DNA of 64,000 bases from an uncultured Clostridia bacterium (GCA_947510165.1 CANNSB010000008.1:1-64000), one strand, 5' to 3'. Shown: positions 19,701-27,996, counted from the stretch's first letter. Numbers and translations: made by a program. Notes: generated from the sequence alone by a model not told the origin.

Positions 19701-21059
19701 AAAGACCATGTTTTTAAAGCAGGAACTATATCTACAATAGCAGATAAAACTGCATATGGATTTATGTTGAATTTTTTAGAAGAAAATAATATGGTGGTAA
19801 ATAAGGCAGAAGAATTAAGATTAGCTTCAGGATGCACTGGTGTTAAAAGAACCACAGGACAACATCCAGGAGGGATGGTTGTAGTTCCAGATGATTATGA
19901 AGTTTATGATTTCACTCCTATACAGCATCCTGCGGATTCTAGTTCTAGCGGTGTTATAACAACACATTTTGACTTTCATTCCTTACATGATACAATTTTG
20001 AAATTAGATATCCTTGGGCATGATGTACCAACACTTTATAAATATCTAGAAGATTCCACTGGAATTAAAATCAAAGATGTTCCCATGACAGATCAAAGTG
20101 TTATAAAACTTTTCACATCTACAGAACCTCTTGGAGTTTCTGAATCAGATATACTTAGTAAAACAGGTACATATGCTCTTCCTGAAATGGGAACAGATTT
20201 TGTTAGACAGATGTTAATAGAAGCCCAACCAAAATGTTTTTCAGATCTATTGCAGATCTCTGGGTTATCCCATGGAACAGATGTTTGGTTAAATAATGCA
20301 CAAGATTTAATAAAAAATAAAACTTGTACGATAAGTGATGTTATAGGAACTAGGGATAGTATAATGACATATTTAATATATAAAGGTATGAAACATCAAA
20401 CAGCTTTTAAAATAATGGAAATTACTAGAAAAGGGCTTGCCGATAAATTATTTACAGAAGATATAATAAAGGAAATGAAAGATTGTAATATTCCTAATTG
20501 GTATATAGAAAGTTGTATAAAGATAAAATATATGTTTCCTAAAGCACATGCAGCAGCATATGTAATTGCTGCTATAAAATTAGGTTGGTATAAAATTTAT
20601 AAACCTTTGGAGTTTTATTCGACTTACTTTTCTATAAGAGGTGGAGACTTTGATGCAGAAATAGTTATAAAAGGTAAAACTGCAGTTAAAATGAAATTAT
20701 TAGAGCTAAAGCAAAGAGGAAATGATAGAACTGTAAAAGAAGATGATAGTTTTAATATTTTACTTATAGTAAATGAAATGATGTCTAGAGGATTTGAATT
20801 TTTAGGTGTTGATTTATATAAATCTTCCGCGGTTAAATATACTATTGAAGATCAAAAGATTAGACTTCCTTTTAATTCTTTAAAAGGGGTAGGAGATACT
20901 GCTGCAAATAGTTTATTTGAAAAATCAAAAGGATATAAATACATATCTATAGATGATATACAAAATCGAACATCTGTATCAAAAACTGTTATAGAAGCTT
21001 TAGATTCTTTTGGATCTTTAAAAGGTTTGCCTAAAACTAGCCAGATGACTTTATTTTAA
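16710..21059 (+). CDS. polC: DNA polymerase III PolC, alpha subunit with proofreading domain
   Basis: Main replicative polymerase of low-GC Gram-positive bacteria. 1449 aa, normal length. In order: a variable N-terminal domain (to about 220), an OB fold (about 240-335), a PHP domain that starts at VELHMHTNMSSMDG and is split by the inserted 3'-5' exonuclease (FDLETTG, HNASFDMSF, HHRASDDANI), then the polymerase core with GSRGSVGSS, a CxxC...CxxC zinc site (CPKCKYSEF, CEKC) and the catalytic Asp pair in PDIDLNFSGEYQ. The C-terminus ends in MTLF, which resembles a sliding-clamp binding motif. Confidence 0.98.
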   Translation: MGDKTFFNLFGSYIDDDLKNNYKDIYSSEIIKLDIIKKKFCIECYVKFENIILKKILKLIEESIKKNLDISNFKIYPRYKPNLITKEYIIEIFSSLIDLYPILNGYEKDIIVNIDESCVYIEFKSLGYDILQKSNIDIYIRNAINKEFSTNLEVKFLGTEFFDESKLILNKNFIKSNDNLANIDFNKNKEKKLNNIVVKKEEKISINFKHDMFEKDSFEIIFGKKLPVNIGKELLDISDVEENSSKAIVWGDIFSINIRDLPNKNKTIITYHITDYTSSIIVKLFIDTNKFDSFSKINKNSTIIVKGFIKYDEYDKCINLKPTDILLVKKIQKIDNAETKRVELHMHTNMSSMDGILPASEIINQVYNWGHKGIAITDHGVVQSFPEAMNTVEKIQKDGGNFKVVYGLEGYFVNDCILAVEGDEDADIFNDELIVFDLETTGFSGQDDRITEIGAVKIKNGEVIESFNTFVNPKRPIPYRITEITGITDDMVKDAPEEKEAIENFICFIGNKILIAHNASFDMSFLIATAGRNNIEIKNTYIDTVTISRTIFKEIKNHKLDTVAKHLNLEKFNHHRASDDANILAHIFFKITDIFKNEYNINKISQINTNLSGSDPKKIRPNHIIILVKNKIGLKNLYKLVSYSHIKYFFKKPRVPKSELIKNREGLIIGSACDSGELYSAIIGGKPWGDLCKIAEFYDFLEIQPIQNNEYLIKNGTVPNIEKLQYFNKQIVKLGEKLKKPVIATCDAHFLYEYQNIYRKILLAGIKIKDAFSQSSLHLKTTNEMLDEFSYLGKEKAYEVVVTNTNNIFNSIEDDIRPIPKGTFTPNMAGSEEALQKITWDRAKSIYGEDTPNIVKNRLERELSSIIKHKFSVLYMISQKLVEKSESDGYLVGSRGSVGSSFVATMSGISEVNPLPPHYVCPKCKYSEFITDGSVGSGFDLPEKDCEKCLIRFNRDGHDIPFETFLGFDGDKAPDIDLNFSGEYQIVAHKYTEELFGKDHVFKAGTISTIADKTAYGFMLNFLEENNMVVNKAEELRLASGCTGVKRTTGQHPGGMVVVPDDYEVYDFTPIQHPADSSSSGVITTHFDFHSLHDTILKLDILGHDVPTLYKYLEDSTGIKIKDVPMTDQSVIKLFTSTEPLGVSESDILSKTGTYALPEMGTDFVRQMLIEAQPKCFSDLLQISGLSHGTDVWLNNAQDLIKNKTCTISDVIGTRDSIMTYLIYKGMKHQTAFKIMEITRKGLADKLFTEDIIKEMKDCNIPNWYIESCIKIKYMFPKAHAAAYVIAAIKLGWYKIYKPLEFYSTYFSIRGGDFDAEIVIKGKTAVKMKLLELKQRGNDRTVKEDDSFNILLIVNEMMSRGFEFLGVDLYKSSAVKYTIEDQKIRLPFNSLKGVGDTAANSLFEKSKGYKYISIDDIQNRTSVSKTVIEALDSFGSLKGLPKTSQMTLF

Positions 21060-21133
21060 TAATAAAATGAATAATTTAACTTTTATATCATATAATAATT
21101 TTATTAAAATATTATATGATTAAAGGGGTAATT

Positions 21134-21673
21134 ATGAATTTTAAAGGTTCCAAAACAGAAAAAAATTTATTTGCTGCTTTTGCGGGAGAATCACAAGCTA
21201 GAAATAAATATACTTTTTTTAGTGATATTTCTAAAAAAGAAGGTTATGAAGAAATATCTGATATTTTTAAAAAAACTTCTGATAATGAAAAAGCTCATGC
21301 TTTTATTTGGTTTAAGTTTATACATGAAAATAAACTTCCAACTACAATAGATGCTTTAAAAGATTCTGCAGGACAAGAACACGCAGAATGGTCTTCTATG
21401 TATAAAAAATTTGCAGAGGAAGCAGAAGAAGAAGGTTTTATAGAGATATCTAAGAAGTTTGAAATGGTTGGAGAAATAGAAAGACATCACGAAGAAAGAT
21501 TTAGAAATTTAATAAATGATTTAGATACAAATGCTATCTTTAAAAAGGAAACAGATATTCAATGGATTTGTAAAAATTGTGGACATATTCATACGGGAAA
21601 AAATCCAGCAATACAATGTCCTGTCTGTGGTTATCCTAAATCATATTTTTCTAAAAATACAGGAAATAATTAA
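21134..21673 (+). CDS. rbr: Rubrerythrin
   Basis: Non-haem iron peroxidase that protects anaerobes from hydrogen peroxide. 179 aa from ATG 21134 (AAAGGGG upstream; an in-frame ATG at 21116 lacks a site). The N-terminal ferritin-like helical bundle carries the di-iron Glu/His ligands in AFAGESQARNKYTFF, ERHHEERF and related segments. The C-terminal rubredoxin-type iron site has two CxxC pairs (CKNCGH, CPVCGYP). It forms its own unit after polC. Confidence 0.95.
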   Translation: MNFKGSKTEKNLFAAFAGESQARNKYTFFSDISKKEGYEEISDIFKKTSDNEKAHAFIWFKFIHENKLPTTIDALKDSAGQEHAEWSSMYKKFAEEAEEEGFIEISKKFEMVGEIERHHEERFRNLINDLDTNAIFKKETDIQWICKNCGHIHTGKNPAIQCPVCGYPKSYFSKNTGNN

Positions 21674-21727
21674 ACTAAATAAAATCGTATCGCTTAATAA
21701 AAAAGCGATACGATTTTATTTAGTTTA
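21671..21727. terminator. Bidirectional terminator with 25-bp stem
   Basis: A perfect 25-bp inverted repeat (21671-21695 with 21703-21727), 7-nt loop, flanked by A and T tracts on both sides. It includes both stop codons of the converging rubrerythrin and recombinase genes, so it ends both transcripts. Confidence 0.92.
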
Positions 21728-22693
21728 ATTATTTTTATTTAAAGGATGATTATCTATAGCCTTTTTGATTTTTTTATTAGAAACATGAGTGTATATTTCT
21801 GTTGTACCCAAATTTTGATGACCTAAAATTTCTTTTAAAACATTTATATCCACATCTCCATGTTCGTACATTAATGTGGCTGATGTATGTCGAAGTTTAT
21901 GCGGGGAAAAGCCCATATTAGATAACCCTGCTGTATGTAAACATTCTTTAACTATAAATTGAACTCTTCTTACAGAAAGTCTTTTACCTAATTTTCCTAT
22001 AAATAAAGCAGATTTATCATATATTTTTAATATTTTTTTTCTTTCTTTTAAATATTCTGATATAGAATTTAATGTCACTTTATTTAAATATATTATTCTT
22101 TCTTTATTTCCTTTTCCTAAAACTTTTAATTTATCATCAACTATATCATTTATATCTATAGAAATAAGCTCGGATATTCTAAGTGCACAATTTAAAAATA
22201 TCATTATTATACATCTATCTCTATGAATAAATTTTGTATTAATATTTTGAATAAGTGTATTTGTTTGTTCTAATGATAGATGTTTAGGCAATGACTTTTT
22301 TATAGATGGAAGAGAAAGATGTTCAGCAGGATTTTTTTCTATAATAGATCTATTTATTGATATATATTTAAAAAAACTTTTTATAGAAGATGATTTTCTA
22401 GCTCTTGTTTTTGCAGAATTATTTTTTTGATTATTTAGAAAATAAATAAATTCATATATATTTGTAAGATTTATATTTTTAAAAAAATTATCATCAATAT
22501 TTGTTATAATTAAGTTTGAAATATCTTCTTGTGTATATGTTTCTTTTTTTAAAATGATTGTCATATACATATATTTTATAAAAAGTTTTAAATCTAAATA
22601 ATATCCTACGACAGTTTTTTGTGAATATCCTTTGACACTTATTAAATATATTAAAAAATCATTTAATAATTTTGGAATATCTGATTTATACAT
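21725..22693 (-). CDS. Tyrosine recombinase of the XerC/XerD family
   Basis: 322-aa site-specific recombinase, most likely for chromosome dimer resolution. The N-terminal core-binding SAM-like domain covers about residues 1-135. The catalytic domain keeps all key residues: Arg in LRISELISI, Lys in GKGNKER, HxxR in HKLRHTSA, His in LGHQNLGTT and the nucleophile Tyr in IYTHV. There are no phage or integron genes beside it. I cannot tell XerC from XerD. A 15-bp perfect hairpin sits directly against its AAGGAAGG ribosome site. Confidence 0.9.
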   Translation of the reverse strand: MYKSDIPKLLNDFLIYLISVKGYSQKTVVGYYLDLKLFIKYMYMTIILKKETYTQEDISNLIITNIDDNFFKNINLTNIYEFIYFLNNQKNNSAKTRARKSSSIKSFFKYISINRSIIEKNPAEHLSLPSIKKSLPKHLSLEQTNTLIQNINTKFIHRDRCIIMIFLNCALRISELISIDINDIVDDKLKVLGKGNKERIIYLNKVTLNSISEYLKERKKILKIYDKSALFIGKLGKRLSVRRVQFIVKECLHTAGLSNMGFSPHKLRHTSATLMYEHGDVDINVLKEILGHQNLGTTEIYTHVSNKKIKKAIDNHPLNKNN

Positions 22694-22706
22694 TTTTGAC
22701 CTTCCT

Positions 22707-22740
22707 TTAAGTTCGCTAAATTTTTATTTAGCGAACTTAA
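22707..22740 (-). repeat. Perfect 15-bp inverted repeat abutting the recombinase ribosome site
   Basis: Arms 22707-22721 and 22726-22740 are exactly complementary with a 4-nt T loop. Read as arm-spacer-arm it is also 12-6-12 (709-720, 721-726, 727-738), which resembles the 11-6-11 layout of Xer crossover sites, though its sequence is unlike Bacillus dif. On the minus strand no U-run follows, so it is not a terminator for that strand. It sits immediately 5' of the recombinase Shine-Dalgarno and could act on its translation or bind its product. Confidence 0.6.
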
Positions 22741-22874
22741 TAATTAAATTAATATTAGCATTGATTTATATGATCTACAAATATTTAGAAAATAAAAAAT
22801 TACTTTTCAATCAATTATATCATAATATATAATTAATTTCTCTATTATATATTATCATTATATATAAATTATAT

Positions 22875-22910
22875 AAAAAGCTATCTTAATTTTATTTAAA
22901 ATAGCTTTTT
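22875..22910 (-). terminator. Terminator after spoVM
   Basis: A 10-bp stem AAAAAGCTAT/ATAGCTTTTT with a 15-16-nt A/T loop and a T-run on the minus strand, just past the spoVM stop codon. Confidence 0.8.
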
Positions 22911-22914
22911 ATAT

Positions 22915-22989
22915 TTAATTTTTTATTTTAAATATTATTTTCAAAAATTTAGATAAGATTTTAGGACTTTTAAATATTACCACTTTCAT
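22915..22989 (-). CDS. spoVM: SpoVM-like spore morphogenetic peptide
   Basis: 24-residue peptide starting at ATG 22989 behind GGAGG. It matches Bacillus SpoVM (26 aa) at Met1, Lys2, Lys7, Pro9, Lys10 and Leu12 and has the same amphipathic, Lys-rich helix after Pro9. Pro9 is known to be important in Bacillus, where SpoVM marks the positively curved outer forespore membrane and anchors the coat ATPase SpoIVA. The location agrees: in Bacillus spoVM lies downstream of prpC-prkC-rsgA-rpe-thiN, and here it lies just beyond rsgA. It is too short for most gene finders. The identity rests on few residues plus context. Confidence 0.8.
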   Translation of the reverse strand: MKVVIFKSPKILSKFLKIIFKIKN

Positions 22990-23017
22990 ATGTATTCCTC
23001 CAATAATAATTTTTGTT

Positions 23018-23170
23018 TCATGAACATAACATTATAAGACCAATTACTATTAATATAATGCTTAATCCTATAAATATTAATTTTATAGAGCTAAGTAATA
23101 TTATAGATATTAAACATCCTAGTAATATCAAAACATAACAAGGCCATTTAGGTCTATTACATCTTCTCAA
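23018..23170 (-). CDS. Small membrane protein between rsgA and spoVM
   Basis: 50 residues from a TTG at 23170 with a strong GGAGG (23179-23183). A short basic, Cys-containing N-terminus (MRRCNRPKWPC) is followed by one or two hydrophobic segments filling the rest. I do not recognise it. The TGA stop is 28 nt before the spoVM start and no terminator lies between them, so they are probably one transcript; that makes a sporulation role reasonable but unproven. A TATAAT on the minus strand (23200-23205) is a candidate -10 with only a weak -35 (TGAACA). Confidence 0.7.
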   Translation of the reverse strand: MRRCNRPKWPCYVLILLGCLISIILLSSIKLIFIGLSIILIVIGLIMLCS

Positions 23171-23210
23171 ATTTATTACCTCCTCTATAAATATATAGTA
23201 TTATACGCAA

Positions 23211-23246
23211 AAAAATAAATAATGTTCATTAAATGAACATTATTTA
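23211..23246 (-). terminator. Terminator overlapping the end of rsgA
   Basis: A perfect 15-bp stem (23216-23230 with 23232-23246) followed on the minus strand by a T tract. It includes the rsgA stop codon and separates the rsgA operon from the small membrane protein/spoVM unit. Confidence 0.88.
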
Positions 23247-24133
23247 TAAGTATTTTTATTATTTTGTTTTATTGAATTATATATACTAATATAATTATTA
23301 TATCTTATTTTAGAAATATTTTTTTTTGAAACATTTTCAATAATACTACAATTATTTTCTTTAATATGAGAACAGTTTGAAAATTTACATTTATCAATAT
23401 ACTTATTAAAATCAACAAAAGTATGTTGTATATAAGATAAATCAATAGATATATATTTTGATATATCTAAAGTTGAAAAACCAGGACTATCGGCTATATA
23501 AATATTATTAAATTTATATAATTCAATATGTGTTGTAGTATGTTTTCCTCTACCTAATTTTTGGCTAATATTTGCTGTCTTTATATTAATATCAAAAATA
23601 TTATTAATAAATGTTGATTTACCAGATCCGCTATTTCCCATTATTAAAGTTAGGCTATTTGATAATTCTATAAAAATATCTTCTTTAATAGAATTATCTT
23701 TGTTATAAGGATAATCATTAATAGATATAACTTTATATCCTAATTTTGAATATATCTCATAATAAGAATCAATTTTAATTATATCTTGTTTTGTAAAAAT
23801 AAGTATTGGTTTTATATTTTTATATTCACAAATAGATATAATACTATCAATAATTAAGCTATTTGGTGAAGGTTCACAAGAAGAAATTAATAAAATAATA
23901 TTATCAATATTTGACATAGGAGGTCTAATCATATAATTTTTTCGTTTTAATATATCAATTATTATTTTATCTTCAATATTGAATTTAACTAGATCACCAA
24001 CCATAGGTTCGATTTTTTGATTTCTAAAAATTCCTCTAGCTTTACATTCAAATATTTCTTTTGTTTCTTTCTCTTCAATATAATAAAATCCAGATAAAGC
24101 TTTTAATATAATTCCATTTTTTATAATATCCAT
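23240..24133 (-). CDS. rsgA: Ribosome small-subunit biogenesis GTPase RsgA
   Basis: Circularly permuted GTPase that checks late 30S assembly. 297 aa. An N-terminal OB fold is followed by the permuted G domain: TKQD (G4), then GNSGSGKSTFINN (P loop) and DSPGFSTLD (G3). The C-terminal zinc site has CKFSNCSHIKENNC. It lies 3 nt after prkC. In Bacillus the homologue CpgA is a PrkC substrate. The rpe and thiN genes that usually follow are absent here; thiN is at 49719. Confidence 0.95.
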   Translation of the reverse strand: MDIIKNGIILKALSGFYYIEEKETKEIFECKARGIFRNQKIEPMVGDLVKFNIEDKIIIDILKRKNYMIRPPMSNIDNIILLISSCEPSPNSLIIDSIISICEYKNIKPILIFTKQDIIKIDSYYEIYSKLGYKVISINDYPYNKDNSIKEDIFIELSNSLTLIMGNSGSGKSTFINNIFDINIKTANISQKLGRGKHTTTHIELYKFNNIYIADSPGFSTLDISKYISIDLSYIQHTFVDFNKYIDKCKFSNCSHIKENNCSIIENVSKKNISKIRYNNYISIYNSIKQNNKNTYK

Positions 24134-24136
24134 ATT

Positions 24137-26167
24137 CTAAGTTTCATCTTCCGATGTAGTGGGAGGCTTAGATGAACTATCATTTGTATCTTCTGATGAT
24201 TTAAAAGCTTGATCATTTTTGTAAACCATATCTATACTGTTTTTATTAAAATTAACTAAGTATCTAACAAAATTTTTCTCTTCATTTAAATTATTTACAT
24301 TAGAAATAGTTACTGTAACTTCTTTTGTTCCAAAATCAGAAAGGCTAAATTGAAACTTTGAAGTGGCTGCAACATTCAATATTTCATCATATTTTGCTAT
24401 TCCATCAACATATACTATAAACTTAAATCTGCCAGAAATATTTTGAGGAAGTTCTACAGAAAAATCTTGTTTATTAGTAGGTTTTTTTCCAGAACTCACA
24501 TTTAATACTATCTGTGTTCCTTCTTGTACAGTTTGATTTACTGCTATACTTTGGTATATAATAGTTCCCTTTTCTTTGTCATTATCTACATATTTTATAG
24601 ATGTTTTTAATTTAAGATCTTCTAACTGTTTTTTTCCATCTTCTTCCTTTTTTCCAACAACGTTAGGAACAGTTATATATGGAATATCAGGACCCATACT
24701 AACATATATTTTTATCTCTGATCCTTTAGGAAGTTGATCTGTTTTTATAGGATCTGTTTTTATAACCCTATCAATTGCTATATTTGGATCAAATATTTTA
24801 ACAACATTAAATTTAAATCCTAATGATTTTAACTCATTTTGTGCGTCTGTATAATGAATATTATACAGATCTGGAACTTCTATAAGCTTTCTTCCTAAGC
24901 TAACTTTTAATTTTATTATGGTATTTTCTTTTACATTTTGACCAGAACGAATATTTTGATCGTAAATTATATTTCTATCATATTCATCAGTATAATCACT
25001 TTCAACAACTTCAAATTTAAAATTTGTAAAATCATTATTATCAACTACATCTTCAATATTTTTACCAAGTAAATCAGGCATTACAACCTCATTAACTTTA
25101 TTGTTGCTTACAGCTGAAAATCCTATTAAAATTAAAATCATTATGATAACAAAAGCAGAAGCAATTCCACCTAAAATAGGAATTAATTTTGATTTGTTTT
25201 TCTTTGATTTCAAATTAACACCACTTTTCTTTTCTTGTTTTATTTCACTTTTTATAGATGAATTATTTGATATATTTACAGTATCAAAATATTTAGTATC
25301 TCCATCATTATCAAAATATTTATATTCAAAACAAATTTTTGGATTTTTAAGAAAAGTATATAAATCTCTAATCATTTCAGCTGCAGATTGATATCTCCAG
25401 TCTTGTTTTTTTTGCATTGCTCTTATAATAATTTCTTCAATTCCAATAGGTATATCAGGATTTATAGATGTTATTTTTTTTGCATTTTCTTGCATATGCA
25501 TAATTGCTATAGATACTGCATTATCTCCTTCAAAAGGAAGTGTTCCAGTTAGCATTTCAAACATAATAATTCCTATAGAATAAATATCAGTTTTTTCATC
25601 TGTATTTTCACCTTTAGCTTGTTCAGGACTTATATAATGAACTGTTCCTAATGCTTTTTCTGTCATAGTTCTTGCTTCTTCTCTAGCAAATCTAGCAATT
25701 CCAAAATCTGTAACTTTTATATTTCCATCATTAAGAACCATTATATTTTGTGGTTTTATATCTCTATGAACAATTCCATTTTCATGTGCATGATGTAAAG
25801 CTTTTAGAATTTGTAAAGATATATGAACAGTTTCTTCTACAGATAAAACTTTTTTATTTTTTATAAATTCTTTTAAAGTAAATCCATCAATATATTCCAT
25901 AACTATATAATATATTTTTTGATTAAAGCAAACATCTATAACTTTAACTATATTTGGATTAGATAATACAGCTATTGCTTTTGATTCATTTCTAAATCTT
26001 CTTAAAAATTCTGGATTATCTAAAAATTCATCTCTTAAAATTTTCAAAGCAACTATTTTATCTGTTTTTAAATCTACAGCTTTATAGACATTTGCCATGC
26101 CACCTTTACCAACTATTTCTTTCATATCATATCTATCGTCTATTTTTTTTCCAAGATATTTATCCAT
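24137..26167 (-). CDS. prkC: Serine/threonine protein kinase PrkC with PASTA domains
   Basis: Membrane kinase that senses peptidoglycan fragments, controlling wall metabolism and, in Bacillus, spore germination. 676 aa. The kinase domain (about 10-270) is complete: VGKGGMANVYKA, Lys in VALKIL, HRDIKPQN, DFGIAR, and an activation loop with several Thr. A Lys-rich juxtamembrane part leads to one membrane helix (about 335-355). Three PASTA repeats follow (about 360-560), then a beta-rich domain and a Ser/Thr tail. It lies between prpC and rsgA, the conserved order. Confidence 0.96.
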   Translation of the reverse strand: MDKYLGKKIDDRYDMKEIVGKGGMANVYKAVDLKTDKIVALKILRDEFLDNPEFLRRFRNESKAIAVLSNPNIVKVIDVCFNQKIYYIVMEYIDGFTLKEFIKNKKVLSVEETVHISLQILKALHHAHENGIVHRDIKPQNIMVLNDGNIKVTDFGIARFAREEARTMTEKALGTVHYISPEQAKGENTDEKTDIYSIGIIMFEMLTGTLPFEGDNAVSIAIMHMQENAKKITSINPDIPIGIEEIIIRAMQKKQDWRYQSAAEMIRDLYTFLKNPKICFEYKYFDNDGDTKYFDTVNISNNSSIKSEIKQEKKSGVNLKSKKNKSKLIPILGGIASAFVIIMILILIGFSAVSNNKVNEVVMPDLLGKNIEDVVDNNDFTNFKFEVVESDYTDEYDRNIIYDQNIRSGQNVKENTIIKLKVSLGRKLIEVPDLYNIHYTDAQNELKSLGFKFNVVKIFDPNIAIDRVIKTDPIKTDQLPKGSEIKIYVSMGPDIPYITVPNVVGKKEEDGKKQLEDLKLKTSIKYVDNDKEKGTIIYQSIAVNQTVQEGTQIVLNVSSGKKPTNKQDFSVELPQNISGRFKFIVYVDGIAKYDEILNVAATSKFQFSLSDFGTKEVTVTISNVNNLNEEKNFVRYLVNFNKNSIDMVYKNDQAFKSSEDTNDSSSKPPTTSEDET

Positions 26168-26190
26168 ATGGACACCTCACAAGAAAATTT

Positions 26191-26922
26191 TTAATCGTTT
26201 GATAAAATAACAACTGTTATATTATCTTTACCGCCTAATTTATTTGCAACATCTATAAGCTTATTACACGCTGATTCTCCCCTATAATTATTTAAAATAT
26301 TTTCCATAATATCTATATCACAATAATTTGTTAACCCATCGGTACATAAAATTATTTTATCATTAATATTAATTTTATTAATATTAAAATCAATATTAAT
26401 GTTATAAGAAATACCAACTGCTCTAGTAATAATATTTTTATTAGGATGTGTGTTTACATCATCTTTAGAAATTTTACCTAGTTCTAATAATCTTTGTACA
26501 AAAGAGTGGTCCTTAGTTATTTGATATAATTTTTCAGATGCAAGTATATAAAGTCTACTATCGCCTACATGAGAGATATATGCAACATTTTTTACACTTA
26601 TTACAGCTACAATGGTTGTACCCATCCCTCTTAAATTTTTTTCAAGTATAGAAAGTTGATAAACTTTATTATTTGCTTCTTGTATAGAATCAATTAAAAT
26701 CTTTTTTATTTCATCCGGACTCATTTTACTTTTAAAATTTTTTTTAATTTTATCACTAACAATTTTACAAACAGTGTGGCTTGCAATATCTCCTGATGTT
26801 TGTCCTCCCATTCCATCACAAACAACAGCAAATGCAGAATCATCTCTCAAATAACCATAAGAAAAATAATCTTGATTAATACTTCTGCTCATTCCAATAT
26901 CTGTTTTACCTACTACTTTCAA
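26191..26922 (-). CDS. prpC: PP2C-type protein phosphatase PrpC
   Basis: Mn-dependent phosphatase that reverses PrkC phosphorylation. 243 aa from the TTG at 26922, chosen because TGGAGG lies just upstream and the family N-terminus (VVGKTDIGMSRSINQDYF) begins there; a longer in-frame reading to 26991 runs back towards rlmN without a site. Metal-binding motifs are CDGMGG, HVGDSRLY, CTDGLTNY and GGKDNITVV. prkC starts 23 nt after its stop. Confidence 0.95.
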   Translation of the reverse strand: MKVVGKTDIGMSRSINQDYFSYGYLRDDSAFAVVCDGMGGQTSGDIASHTVCKIVSDKIKKNFKSKMSPDEIKKILIDSIQEANNKVYQLSILEKNLRGMGTTIVAVISVKNVAYISHVGDSRLYILASEKLYQITKDHSFVQRLLELGKISKDDVNTHPNKNIITRAVGISYNINIDFNINKININDKIILCTDGLTNYCDIDIMENILNNYRGESACNKLIDVANKLGGKDNITVVILSND

Positions 26923-26947
26923 ATAATAAAACCTCCATATAAAGATT

Positions 26948-27979
26948 CTATAAATTACTTTTTTCTCTTCTAAGTTGTCCACAAGCAGCATTTATATCTG
27001 CACCTAAACTACGTCTTATAGTACATTTAATTTTATTTTTTTCTAAAATATCTTTAAATCTAGATACATTATTTTTAGAAGAATTATAATCTCGTTCTGC
27101 TATTTTATTAACTGGAATTAAATTTACATGACAATCAAATTTAGAAAGTTTTTTTGAAAGTTCTAAAGCATGCACAACACTATCGTTTATATCATTTATA
27201 ACAGCATATTCAAAAGAAATTCTTCTACCCGTTTTATAATAATAATTATAGCATGAGTTCAACAATTCTTCAATATTCCATATTTTATTTATCGGCATAG
27301 TTTTTGATCTTATATAATCATTTGGAGCGTGTAATGATATAGCTAATGTTATAGGAAATTTAAATTCTGCAAGTTTATTAATTTTATCTACAATTCCACA
27401 TGTTGATAATGTTATATTTCTTTTTCCAATATTTCTTCCATTTTTATCGGAAATCATATTAATAAAATTAACTACATTATTAAAATTATCAAGTGGCTCT
27501 CCAATACCCATCATAACAATATTAGTTATTTTTTCTCCTAAATTTTCTTCAGTTTTATAAATTTGATCTAAAATTTCACTAGTATTTAAATTTCTCATAT
27601 ATCCATCAATAGTTGATGCACAAAAATTACAGCCCATTTTACAACCTACTTGTGAAGAAACACAGATTGTATTTCCATATTTATATTTCATAACAACTGT
27701 TTCTATAAAATTATTATCTATTAATTTATATAAATATTTTACTGTTCCGTCAATTTCAGAGATAAGTTTTTTATCAATCGTTATATTATTTATATAGTAA
27801 TTTTTTTTTAATTTTTCTTTTAACATTTTAGAAATATTAGTCATATCAGAAAAAGAAACAATATTTTTATTATGTATCCAATCGTAAATTTGATCTGCTC
27901 TAAATTTATTTTCTCCTAAATTTCCTATATTTTCAATTAATGATAGATATTCTAAAGATTTTATATCTATTTTTTCCAT
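26948..27979 (-). CDS. rlmN: Dual-specificity 23S rRNA/tRNA adenine-C2 methyltransferase RlmN
   Basis: Radical-SAM methylase for A2503 of 23S rRNA and A37 of some tRNAs. 343 aa. The cluster motif is CKMGCNFC. GEPLDNFNNV is the SAM-binding segment. The second catalytic Cys is in the C-terminal AACGQLRR. Between rsmB and prpC, as in other Firmicutes. Confidence 0.97.
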   Translation of the reverse strand: MEKIDIKSLEYLSLIENIGNLGENKFRADQIYDWIHNKNIVSFSDMTNISKMLKEKLKKNYYINNITIDKKLISEIDGTVKYLYKLIDNNFIETVVMKYKYGNTICVSSQVGCKMGCNFCASTIDGYMRNLNTSEILDQIYKTEENLGEKITNIVMMGIGEPLDNFNNVVNFINMISDKNGRNIGKRNITLSTCGIVDKINKLAEFKFPITLAISLHAPNDYIRSKTMPINKIWNIEELLNSCYNYYYKTGRRISFEYAVINDINDSVVHALELSKKLSKFDCHVNLIPVNKIAERDYNSSKNNVSRFKDILEKNKIKCTIRRSLGADINAACGQLRREKSNL

Positions 27980-27996
27980 AACTAACTAATTCCCAT

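Noticed and set aside
21531..21728. Plus-strand frame overlapping the rubrerythrin C-terminus
   Set aside because: Out of frame with the conserved rubredoxin motif and extends through the terminator.
21725..22693. Tyrosine recombinase as a sign of an integrated mobile element
   Set aside because: No phage, plasmid, att-like direct repeats or cargo genes next to it; the neighbours are housekeeping and sporulation genes.
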